In this document: positions 1 to 6,272 of the stretch, piece by piece
Position numbering within the stretch: position 1 is the first letter of the stretch
Layout of the letters: the number at the start of each line of letters is the position of its first letter
From: DATJZH01 sp035499215
GTDB lineage: Bacteria; Actinomycetota; Actinomycetes; Streptosporangiales; Streptosporangiaceae
Reading direction: 5' to 3'
Length of the DNA stretch: 12,660 nucleotides
Assembly (NCBI GenBank): GCA_035499215.1
Contig: DATJZH010000083.1
Location: 1-12,660 of the forward strand
The notes under the pieces: model-generated
The model's input: only the letters and a program-made list of their open reading frames with translations
Database searches by the model: none
What the model was told of the DNA's origin: nothing
Position numbers and translations under genes: made by a program

Positions 1-146
1 TGCCCAGGCGCACGGTCAGCCCGCGGACCCTGGGCAAGACCTACACCGCGCCGGACGGCACGACGTTCCGCCCGTCCCTGTTCATAACGCTGACCTGCCC
101 GTCCTACGGTCGGGTCGACCACCAGGGCGTGCCCGTCGACCCGGCG
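1..146 (+). pseudogene. Fragment of a second, divergent rep (RepSA-type) gene
   Basis: Frame 3 from the left edge reads PRRTVSPRTLGKTYTAPDG and on through FRPSLFITLTCPSYGRV. This is the RepSA-type segment around rolling-circle motif I. It aligns with the start of the next rep copy (frame 1, from about position 169) at a fixed offset of 166 bp, about 33 of 47 residues identical, with an exact 24-nt match at 36-59 and 202-225. Because 166 is not a multiple of three, the two copies are out of frame. After about position 143 the similarity stops, and this frame runs meaninglessly into a stop at 264-266. It is therefore a 3'-truncated remnant whose 5' part continues outside the window. The sequence divergence argues against a recent duplication and for a gene from a related element. 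Confidence 0.7.
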
Positions 147-243
147 CCGCCAGGACGCCCCGGACCTCCCCCGGCGGCCAGTCACGCCGAGAACGATCGG
201 GAAGACCTACACCGCGCCGGACGGCGCGACATTCCGGCCGTCC

Positions 244-1275
244 ATGTTCCTCACGCTCACCTGTGACAGCTACGGCAAGGTCGGCCCGGACGGCACACCG
301 GCCAGCCCGGACGCCTACGACTACCAGCGCGCGGCCCGCGACGCGCTGCACTTCGCCGCGCTGTTCGACCGGCTGATCCAGAACCTGCGCCGGTTCGTCG
401 GCTACGACCTGCAGTACTTCGCCGCCGTCGAGCCGCAAAAACGCCTCGCCCCGCACCTGCACGTGGCGATCCGCGGCACCCTGGCCCGCGCCGAGCTGCG
501 CCAGGTGCTCGCCGCGACCTACCACCAGGTCTGGTGGCCCCCGGCAGAGTTCGTGCGGCACGACGACGCGCACCTGCCCGTCTGGCACGAGGCATCCGGC
601 CGGTACCTTGACCCGGCGACCGGGGAGTTCCTGCCGACCTGGGACGAGGCACTCGACGCCATCGGCCCCGACGACGAGCCGCTGCACGTCGCCCGGTTCG
701 GACCCACGTTCGACGCGCAGGGCGTGCTCGCCGGATCGCGGGACTCGGCCCGGTGCATCGGGTACCTGACGAAATACCTGACCAAGCAGATAGCCGACTG
801 CCACCAGGCCCAGACCGACGCCCAGGCCGCGCACGCCGGGCGCCTGGGCGACGCGCTCCGGTACGAGCCGTGCTCGCCCGCCTGCGCCAACTGGCTGCGC
901 TTCGGCGTCCAGCCGAAGAACCCGCGCGAGGGCCTGCGGCCCGGCCGGTGCACCGGCAAGGCACACCGCCGCGAGTACCTCGGCTACGCCGGGCGCCGCG
1001 TCCTGGTGTCCCGCAAGTGGTCCGGCAAGACCCTCGCCGACCACCGCGCCGACCGCAGAGCCTGGCTGATGGCCACCCTCGGCCTGTCGGCAGCCGACCC
1101 GGCCCGCTACACGTGGGAACCGGTCACCCCCGGCGACCCCGACCACATGCCCCCCGCCCAGCGGCTCCTGCACGTCGTCGCCGACCGGCAGAAATGGCAC
1201 GCCGCGCTCACCGAAGCAAGAGCCAGAGCCAGCGGACAGGACACCATTCGTTCGGCAGCCGGGCGGGCCGCATGA
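244..1275 (+). CDS. RepSA-type rolling-circle replication initiator, 5'-truncated
   Basis: This matches the replication initiator of pSAM2-like elements, which nicks the excised circle to start rolling-circle replication. Motif I is FLTLTC (residues 2-7), motif II is HLH (71-73, after EPQKRLAP), and motif III is YLTKYLTK (174-181), with a nucleophilic tyrosine and lysine. The C-terminal half contains RYEPCSPACANWLR and GYAGRRVLVSRKWSGKTL, as in RepSA relatives. The ORF has 343 codons, but family-like sequence (RRQDAPDLPRRPV) continues upstream in frame to about position 148, with no start codon there and stops at 85-93. ATG 244 is the only usable start and falls inside the family alignment, so the N-terminal part is missing and the product is probably inactive. 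The stop overlaps the xis ATG (ATGA, 1272-1275). Confidence 0.8.
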   Translation: MFLTLTCDSYGKVGPDGTPASPDAYDYQRAARDALHFAALFDRLIQNLRRFVGYDLQYFAAVEPQKRLAPHLHVAIRGTLARAELRQVLAATYHQVWWPPAEFVRHDDAHLPVWHEASGRYLDPATGEFLPTWDEALDAIGPDDEPLHVARFGPTFDAQGVLAGSRDSARCIGYLTKYLTKQIADCHQAQTDAQAAHAGRLGDALRYEPCSPACANWLRFGVQPKNPREGLRPGRCTGKAHRREYLGYAGRRVLVSRKWSGKTLADHRADRRAWLMATLGLSAADPARYTWEPVTPGDPDHMPPAQRLLHVVADRQKWHAALTEARARASGQDTIRSAAGRAA

Positions 1276-1493
1276 CTGGCGTCGCAGAGGAGCCTCGTCC
1301 CGTCGACCCGTTCGCGGGTCTCCCGCTGCTCATCCCGGTCCCGAAGGCGGCCGAACTGCTCGGCATCAGCCGCGCAGCGGCCTACCGCCATGCCAGCGCC
1401 GGAGACCTGCCGTGCAAGCGGCTCGGGCGGCGGCTGTACGTCATCACCGCGCGGTTGCGTCAATTCATTGATACGGAGGTACCGGCCGCATGA
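1272..1493 (+). CDS. xis: AICE excisionase, small HTH DNA-binding protein
   Basis: The 73-residue protein has one winged-helix/MerR-like (HTH_17, excisionase) domain: PVPKAAELLGISRAAAYRHA is the helix-turn-helix, followed by GDLPCKRLGRRLYV, the usual wing, and a short helix. Proteins of this size directly before an AICE integrase bind the attachment region and steer the integrase towards excision. The ATG at 1272 overlaps the rep stop and its own TGA overlaps the integrase ATG (1490-1493), so translation is probably coupled through rep-xis-int. No lesion is visible. An equally small HTH regulator cannot be excluded by sequence alone, but the position strongly favours excisionase. Confidence 0.8.
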   Translation: MTGVAEEPRPVDPFAGLPLLIPVPKAAELLGISRAAAYRHASAGDLPCKRLGRRLYVITARLRQFIDTEVPAA

Positions 1494-2829
1494 AAGGCCA
1501 TGTGTACAAGCGCGGACGGGCCTGGTCCTACATCTTCGACATGGACCCAGACCCGCTGACCGGCAAGCGTCGGCAGGCCAACGGAAGCGGGTTCGCGACT
1601 GAGAAGGCTGCCTGGCGGGCTTGCCGGACAGCGCTCAAGGAGTACGAGGACGGGCAACGAGTGCAGCCGTCAAAGCGCACGGTGGAGGACGCGCTCAACG
1701 ACTGGCTGACGCGCATCCGTCACTCGGTCAAGCCGTCGATGTGGCAGAACTGGCGCAACTACGCGGACTACTACGTGATCCCGCACATCGGCCAGCGCAA
1801 GGCCCAGGAGATCGACGGCGCGGTCCTGGATGCTCTCTATGCCCGGCTGCTGGCCGAGGGCCGTCGCAGGACCGACAAGAACTCCCTGATGTATGACTAC
1901 TGGCTGGCCAACCCGGACGCCAGGGCCGCCGATCTGGTCAAATCCTGCGGCGTCACGATCTACGCGGCTCGCGCGGCACTCCCCGGTTCCGGCGCGGCCG
2001 GAAACCGAAGGGCGAGGGGCAAGGTCTGGCGCCGAAGACTGTCGTCAACGTTCACCGCGTCCTGCATCGCGCCTGGGAGGACTTTGAAGCCTGGAAGTGG
2101 GTTCACCGTAACGTCGCCAAAGACGCTCACCCGCCGACTGTTCCCCGGCAGGGCCGCACGGTCTGGACCGTCGTGCAGCTGCGCTCCTTCCTCGACCACG
2201 CCCGGCCCGACCGGTTCTATCCCCTGTGGGTGCTGGAGGCGACATCGGGCATGCGGCGGTGCGAGCTGGCCGGGGCACGCCGCGACGGGCTCGACCTGAC
2301 GGCCGGAACGCTCTCCATCGAGCTAACCCGCGTGGTGATCGATGGCCGCGTGATCGAGTCGGACGGCAAGACCGAGAATGCGCAGCGCGTGATCGCACTC
2401 GACCCGTTCACGCTCGCCGCCCTGGGGCGGCTCGTCGGCCAGCTCGATGCTGAGCGTAAAGAGCACGGACCGGACTATCACGATCACGGGCTGCTGTTCT
2501 GCTGGGACGATGGGCGCCCTCCGCATCCCGATACGATGACCCGCCGGTTCAAGCGGCTGTCCGAGCGCGCGGGGCTCCCGCTCATCGATCTGCACGACGT
2601 GCGGCACAGCTACGCCACGGCGGGCCGCGATGCGAAGATTGACTGGAAGGCGCTGAGCGTGCGGCTCGGCCACGCTGACGTAGCGTTCACGATGAAGCAG
2701 TACGTCCAGGCCGACCTGGAGGCCGACCGCCAGGTTGCGCACACGCTCGCTGAGCTGATCGTCGGCGGCTCCCTCGCCTCCGTGGTGGTCGGCCCGGAGG
2801 GCAGCGGCGACACCCTCGACCGGGCGTGA
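1490..2829 (+). pseudogene. int: AICE tyrosine integrase with a one-base frameshift
   Basis: Two frames together encode a full-length site-specific tyrosine recombinase of about 447 residues. Frame 2 (1490 to about 1981) gives the N-terminal DNA-binding region and SAM-like core-binding domain. Frame 1 (about 1981-2829) gives the rest of the linker, starting RFRRGRKPKG then LAPKTVVNVHR, and the catalytic domain. Catalytic residues are all present in frame 1: SGMRR (Arg codon at 2254), HDVR (His 2593, Arg 2602), LGHAD, and the nucleophile in MKQYV (Tyr codon 2701). The break fits loss of one C in the CCCC run at 1981-1984; restoring it gives AARAALPRFRRGRKPKG without a gap. Uncorrected, frame 2 stops at 2299 and yields 269 residues without catalytic domain. 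A sequencing error is possible. The enzyme would have integrated the element at the adjacent tRNA. Confidence 0.85.
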
Positions 2830-2841
2830 CCGGCGGCGGTG

Positions 2842-2862
2842 GTTTACAAATCCGTTTACAAA
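2842..2862. repeat. Two direct GTTTACAAA repeats beside int
   Basis: GTTTACAAA occurs at 2842-2850 and 2854-2862, a 12-bp period, just after the int stop. The AT-rich motifs stand out in very GC-rich sequence. Position between int and the attachment site suggests integrase or excisionase arm-type binding sites; this is inference from location. Confidence 0.4.
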
Positions 2863-2871
2863 CAGCACGCA

Positions 2872-2903
2872 GAAGGCCCCTTCCGTGATCGGAAGGGGCC
2901 TTC
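2872..2903. terminator. Strong 13-bp hairpin between int and tRNA-fMet
   Basis: GAAGGCCCCTTCC at 2872-2884 pairs perfectly with 2891-2903 around a six-base loop. There is no long T tract on either side, as is usual in actinomycetes. It lies 4 nt beyond the tRNA CCA end and about 40 bp after int, so it can terminate both converging transcripts. Confidence 0.8.
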
Positions 2904-2907
2904 GACC

Positions 2908-2955
2908 TGGTAGCGGGGGCGGGATTTGAACCCGCGACCTCTGGGTTATGAGCCC
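2908..2955. other. Probable attachment (att) junction at the tRNA 3' half
   Basis: AICEs with this gene order recombine into the 3' part of a tRNA gene, with int next to the junction, and the tRNA here points its 3' end at int. The core repeat should therefore lie within the T arm to anticodon arm. Exact limits need the second copy, which is outside the window. The tRNA is intact, as expected when the element restores its 3' end. Confidence 0.45.
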
Positions 2956-2984
2956 AGCGAGCTACCGAACTGCTCCACCCCGCG
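2908..2984 (-). tRNA. Initiator tRNA-fMet (CAT), CCA encoded
   Basis: On the minus strand the gene starts CGCGGGGTGG and ends with encoded CCA. The anticodon loop is CTCATAA, and the anticodon stem CTGGG/CCCAG has the three consecutive G:C pairs diagnostic of initiators. The T stem GCGGG/CCCGC closes the loop TTCAAAT. The first acceptor pair (C1 with T72) is mismatched, the bacterial feature that marks initiator tRNA for formylation. All arms fold, so the gene looks functional although a mobile element abuts its 3' end. Confidence 0.95.
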
Positions 2985-2996
2985 TGGCGTGCCTTA

Positions 2997-3025
2997 ACTT
3001 TAGGGCTACCAGCGTCGGCAGGCAA
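2997..3025 (-). promoter_or_regulatory. Likely promoter of tRNA-fMet
   Basis: On the minus strand TTGCCT (3020-3025) and TAAAGT (2997-3002) are separated by exactly 17 bp, and the -10 lies 12 bp before the mature tRNA end. This fits a housekeeping sigma-70-type promoter; the call is by eye. Confidence 0.5.
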
Positions 3026-3051
3026 ATTGACGGCAAGACAGCGGGCAGGAG

Positions 3052-3069
3052 GCTCGGCAGCTGCCGAGC
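3052..3069 (-). terminator. Perfect 18-bp palindrome after the GT-C gene
   Basis: GCTCGGCAG directly followed by its reverse complement starts 6 nt after the stop codon of the GT-C gene. In RNA it would form a seven-pair stem with a four-base loop. It has no T tract, but placement suggests a terminator that also insulates the tRNA promoter. Confidence 0.5.
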
Positions 3070-3075
3070 GGGTGA

Positions 3076-5847
3076 TCAGGTGCCAGTTGCGCCCGAGCCG
3101 ATAGCCGCCATCCAGATCACGTAATGCGCCGGCCAGGGCGATGTCGGCGGCTGCGCCAGTTCGTGCGGCGGCTGCGTCGTCACCAGGTCCAGCACCTTGA
3201 CCGGGCTGCCACCCAGCGCGGTGAGCTCGCCGGGCCGGCCCGCAAGGAGCACTGGACGACGGCCTGCCCGAGTGATGTCGGCCAGGACGTTGTCGACCGC
3301 TGGCCCTCCCTGCCCGACCATCCATCCCACCGGCACGCCGCACATTCCCCTGATCACCTGGCTGAAGTGCTGGGCCACGCGGCGGTCCACGATGATCACC
3401 GATGCCGGACGCGGAATTGACGCGCAAAGCGCGCCGACAGCCGCGACTTGGCCGACTCCGGTCCGCCGCAGCGCCATTCCGCTGGCGCTTGGCCGCAGCC
3501 CGCCGCCGCGGCCGGCGTGGCTGAGCCCGAGCCCGAAGGTAGTCCACAGGGCCGGAAGCACAAGCGCCCCGACGCAGAACACGCCGACCGCCGAGACGAT
3601 CACGCTGCCTGCGCCCCGCTGCCGGGCGACGCCAGCTAGCCAGCCCGCCGCCCACGTCGCGCAGACGATCAGGCCGGGGATGACGACCGGCACCAGGCGG
3701 CGACTGGCCCACGGCTGGTCGGGGACGATGTCGGGCCGCCAGAGGACGGCCACTGAGCCAAGGCTGATGACTGCCAGCGGCAGTCCCCAGTTGCGCCACG
3801 CCCCAGCCGGATCGCTCCAGGTCAGCAGTGCTCGCAGGCACCGGCGCACCAGCAGCGCGATGCCGAACCCGCCGAGCAGCACGGCCGGCGCGCCGACATA
3901 CCAGATCACCCAGTACAGCGTGTCCTCCGCGTACTGCCGGCCCGGGTCGATCGGGAGATGCTCGACCCGCTGCAGGTAAGCGATGTAGCTCAGCACCGCC
4001 TGGCTGGTCTGCCCGCGCACGACCTGCAGGTAAGGCCGGACCGCGAGCCCGATCAGTACGGCGACGGCCAGCACGCCGCCGGCCTCGGGCAGCCAGCGCA
4101 GCGGCGGCCTGGCCAGTATCCGCCGCGCGGCCGCGCGCATGCCCGGCGCCCGCAGCAGCTTGACCACGGCGAGCGTGAGCGCGACGAGCCACGCCGCCAC
4201 CAGCCCGATCAACTCAAGCACCGGTCCGAGGGAATCCATGAACGGCCGCGCCAGCAGGTAGCCATCCGCCAGGCCATAGCTGGTTCCGATGGCAACACCG
4301 CAGCAAAACGGAAGAGCTGCTGGTCTCCTGCCAGCCGCTAGCACTCCGGCGAAGGGGATGACGGCAAGGAGAAAGACGACGGCACCGGCATCCGCGAGGA
4401 CGGTGAGGCCGAGGGCTAGTCCGCCGAGCCCGGAAAGCACCCGCTGCGGGGTAAGCCAGCCTGCCCACCGCGGCCGGGGAGCGTGGGTTAGCCGCCGCCG
4501 CGTGCCGCGGGAGGCCCGCGGCCTGGCTCGCTCGCTGGCCTTGCCCGGCACGGTCAGTGCGTCAATCACCAGGCTCAGGCCGCCGAACAGGAGGATCTGG
4601 ACGAGAGTCTCGCTGAATGCCGACCGGCTCGTGTATTGCTCGGGCAGCGTCAGCGCGAGCACGAGCGCCCCGGCCGGCGCCCACTGCTGTCCGGCCAGTC
4701 GGGCGACCAGGCCGCCGAATACCACTATCGCCAGCCCGCCGAGTAAGGGGCTCATCGCCGCCGCAGTCGAGATGCCGTGCGTCCAGAACGCGCCAGCCAG
4801 CACCATGGGCAACCCTGAGGTGAACGCCGGCACCACTGACCCGCCATGCGCGAAGAAGTCGATGCTGGTGAAGCCCAGCGCGCTGTGCGTCCCGCCGAAG
4901 GCGGCCAGCGATTGCGGGATCGGCAGGGAGCCGTGCTGGGCAACCCAGTAGCCAGCCTGCAGGTAGCCGCCGGGGTCACGGGTAACGATTACCGCCGGGG
5001 AGTTCTCCAGCAGCTGCCAGGCAGTGAACGCGGCAGCCACCGCCAGCGTGCCGGCAGTCGCCCACCACGGCGCCCAGCGACGGCCGCGGACGGGGCCCGG
5101 CACGGCCCGGGGCCAGCTGGCCGGCGCATGCCGGAGCCCGCTCAGGGCGAGGATCACAGCCAGCGGCACTCCGATGAGCAACTCAGGGACCGGCTTGAAT
5201 TCCCCGGCTAGCAGCAGCAGCAGGCCGGGCAGCAACCAGGCCATCGCCAGGATCGTGGGCAGCACAGTGAGCCGGGCAAACGCGGCCCCGGCGATGTCCT
5301 CGCCGCCAGCCGAGCCGGCCGGGCGCGCCCGGCGGCCGGCCCGCCGCGGGCGGCGGCCGGTCAAACGCGTGATCGCGGCCCGCGGACTAGCAAGTCCCTG
5401 GGCGGCGTGCGAGGCCGGGCGGGCGGATCCCTCAGGCGTCGCACCTTTAGTCTTCGGGTCAGCCGCCGCAGCAGGGTCCGGTTTGCCCCAGGCTGAGCTC
5501 TCGGCCCGGGCGGGGCCGCCAGCGTCACCGGGCTCGTGCGCGTCCCCGGGCTCATCCGCCTTCCCTGACCAGTCAGTCTCTGGTCTGTCCGCGCTGCGCT
5601 GCACTGCCACGCCCGATTCAGCCGACTCAGACCCGGCCCGCGCGTCCGCTCCGGCCGGGCGGGCGTGCCCCGCGGCCTGGTCAGGCCGCTGGCCGGACGC
5701 GGCGTTACCGCCGCCGGAAAGATCTTCAGTGGGCACAGCTCCCACTGTAGAGTGGGCCAGGCCCGGCGCCGCCCCAGGCGCGCGCCCATATCGCCGGCCA
5801 GCCCCGCAGTCCACGCCGGCGCCGGTCATCTCGCCGCCGATAGCCAT
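3076..5847 (-). CDS. Large polytopic membrane protein, GT-C-type glycosyltransferase
   Basis: The 923-residue product has a hydrophilic, Pro/Ala/Gly/Glu-rich, probably disordered cytoplasmic N terminus (about 1-190, ending in a basic patch). At least a dozen hydrophobic membrane segments follow (about 195-790), then a soluble C-terminal domain of about 130 residues. The first large outer loop has TRDPGGYLQAGYWVAQHG (near 287-305), with an acidic residue in the place where GT-C enzymes (ArnT/PMT-like, lipid-phosphate sugar donors) keep their catalytic Asp. Such enzymes add sugars to wall polymers or proteins on the outer face. Substrate is not predictable. I chose ATG 5847 because GAGAGGGG lies 6 nt upstream; an in-frame start at 5919 would add 24 residues and has no such site. 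The gene is divergent from the LCP gene, suggesting a shared role at the wall. Family call by topology and loop motif only. Confidence 0.7.
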   Translation of the reverse strand: MAIGGEMTGAGVDCGAGRRYGRAPGAAPGLAHSTVGAVPTEDLSGGGNAASGQRPDQAAGHARPAGADARAGSESAESGVAVQRSADRPETDWSGKADEPGDAHEPGDAGGPARAESSAWGKPDPAAAADPKTKGATPEGSARPASHAAQGLASPRAAITRLTGRRPRRAGRRARPAGSAGGEDIAGAAFARLTVLPTILAMAWLLPGLLLLLAGEFKPVPELLIGVPLAVILALSGLRHAPASWPRAVPGPVRGRRWAPWWATAGTLAVAAAFTAWQLLENSPAVIVTRDPGGYLQAGYWVAQHGSLPIPQSLAAFGGTHSALGFTSIDFFAHGGSVVPAFTSGLPMVLAGAFWTHGISTAAAMSPLLGGLAIVVFGGLVARLAGQQWAPAGALVLALTLPEQYTSRSAFSETLVQILLFGGLSLVIDALTVPGKASERARPRASRGTRRRLTHAPRPRWAGWLTPQRVLSGLGGLALGLTVLADAGAVVFLLAVIPFAGVLAAGRRPAALPFCCGVAIGTSYGLADGYLLARPFMDSLGPVLELIGLVAAWLVALTLAVVKLLRAPGMRAAARRILARPPLRWLPEAGGVLAVAVLIGLAVRPYLQVVRGQTSQAVLSYIAYLQRVEHLPIDPGRQYAEDTLYWVIWYVGAPAVLLGGFGIALLVRRCLRALLTWSDPAGAWRNWGLPLAVISLGSVAVLWRPDIVPDQPWASRRLVPVVIPGLIVCATWAAGWLAGVARQRGAGSVIVSAVGVFCVGALVLPALWTTFGLGLSHAGRGGGLRPSASGMALRRTGVGQVAAVGALCASIPRPASVIIVDRRVAQHFSQVIRGMCGVPVGWMVGQGGPAVDNVLADITRAGRRPVLLAGRPGELTALGGSPVKVLDLVTTQPPHELAQPPTSPWPAHYVIWMAAIGSGATGT

Positions 5848-6178
5848 GATTATCCCCTCTCGGGGCGGTTCCGCCAATAAAGTCCACATACGATCGGGCC
5901 CGATGTAACGGCCAGTCACCGCCCAGGGCTAACGGAAGATGTATGCGCCCGCAGGAGCGATGAGCCGTCACGACCATACCCGCGCCCAGGGCCGGCAACA
6001 GCCAGGAGGGGGTCGCGGTAGTCGCGGCGCACCTGTCGCAACGGCCGCCCAGCTTCGGGAGCTCGCTGAATATCCTGCTGATCAGCTCAGACAGCCGGTC
6101 GGGCGATAACGGCGCGATCGGCGGGCGCGGCGCGAGCACCACCACGTGATGGTGCGCCGGGGAGACGTGCACCAGCAT
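5726..6178 (-). CDS. Possible small unknown protein upstream of the GT-C gene
   Basis: An open frame reads MLVHVSPAHHHVVVLAPRPP, later LSELISRIFSELPKLGGRCDRC (CxxC at the end), and then GAGMVVTAHRSC. I do not recognise the family. In its first 75 or so codons nearly nine in ten third positions are G or C, as expected for real coding sequence here. The later part loses this bias and runs 122 bp into the GT-C gene in another frame. The GTG just before the ATG is an alternative start (6181), and neither has a clear ribosome site. It may be a small gene, or a decayed gene whose true stop was lost. It partly fills the divergent region otherwise expected to hold promoters. Confidence 0.35.
   Translation of the reverse strand: MLVHVSPAHHHVVVLAPRPPIAPLSPDRLSELISRIFSELPKLGGRCDRCAATTATPSWLLPALGAGMVVTAHRSCGRIHLPLALGGDWPLHRARSYVDFIGGTAPRGDNHGYRRRDDRRRRGLRGWPAIWARAWGGAGPGPLYSGSCAH
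5854..5861 (-). promoter_or_regulatory. Ribosome binding site that sets the GT-C start
   Basis: The minus strand reads GAGAGGGG, then six bases, then ATG. It is the best Shine-Dalgarno match among the candidate starts and places the start at 5847, not the longer 5919. The tract also sits in a small CCCC-GAGA-GGGG stem, which could limit access to it. Confidence 0.6.
5893..5904. promoter_or_regulatory. Perfect 12-bp palindrome ATCGGGCCCGAT, possible operator
   Basis: The palindrome lies 46 bp upstream of the chosen GT-C start, within the divergent control region, where a dimeric regulator could bind. No second copy was noticed. Short GC palindromes arise easily in such DNA, so the call is weak. 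Confidence 0.25.
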
Positions 6179-6272
6179 CACCGTGTCTGAGCGATGGCCC
6201 GATCAACTATGATGTCGCGCCTCGCGTTGCACAGCTGATGATTGGAATCACGGCAGCTGGCTAGTACCACAT

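Larger units (their letters stand above)
1..2910 (+). mobile_element. Integrase-proximal end of a decayed pSAM2-like AICE
   Basis: The order rep, small HTH excisionase, tyrosine integrase, tRNA 3' end is the standard right end of actinomycete integrative and conjugative elements such as pSAM2. The three genes are co-directional and joined by ATGA overlaps. The integrase ends about 80 bp from the 3' end of a tRNA-fMet gene, which would be one attachment junction. Transfer genes and the distal attachment site are not in the window; they would lie to the left if still present. Two lesions suggest the copy is no longer mobile: a fused pair of rep fragments at the left edge and a one-base frameshift in int. 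The left limit given is the window edge, not the element boundary. Confidence 0.85.
5848..6272. other. Divergent control region between GT-C and LCP genes
   Basis: These 425 bp hold the GT-C ribosome site, the 12-bp palindrome at 5893-5904 and the possible small gene. On the LCP side there is a -10-like TATGAT at 6209-6214 without a good -35, and two CAGCTG palindromes at 6232-6237 and 6254-6259, spaced 22 bp (about two helical turns). No RNA gene or mobile sequence was recognised. Confidence 0.4.

Noticed and set aside
82..1200. Long minus-strand open frame opposite rep
   Set aside because: It mirrors the rep gene, whose three replication motifs are clear. The antisense product is Arg/Gly/Val-rich without domains, a usual result of high third-position GC.
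1975..1990. Programmed -1 ribosomal frameshift in int
   Set aside because: The site lacks a canonical slippery heptamer and I saw no convincing downstream structure. Integrases of this family are normally encoded in one frame, so mutation or sequencing error is simpler.
2687..4192. 501-codon minus-strand frame spanning tRNA, int end and GT-C gene
   Set aside because: It runs through a tRNA gene and a terminator, and its product is Arg/Ala/Gly-rich low-complexity sequence. The overlapping GT-C frame has membrane segments and a loop motif.
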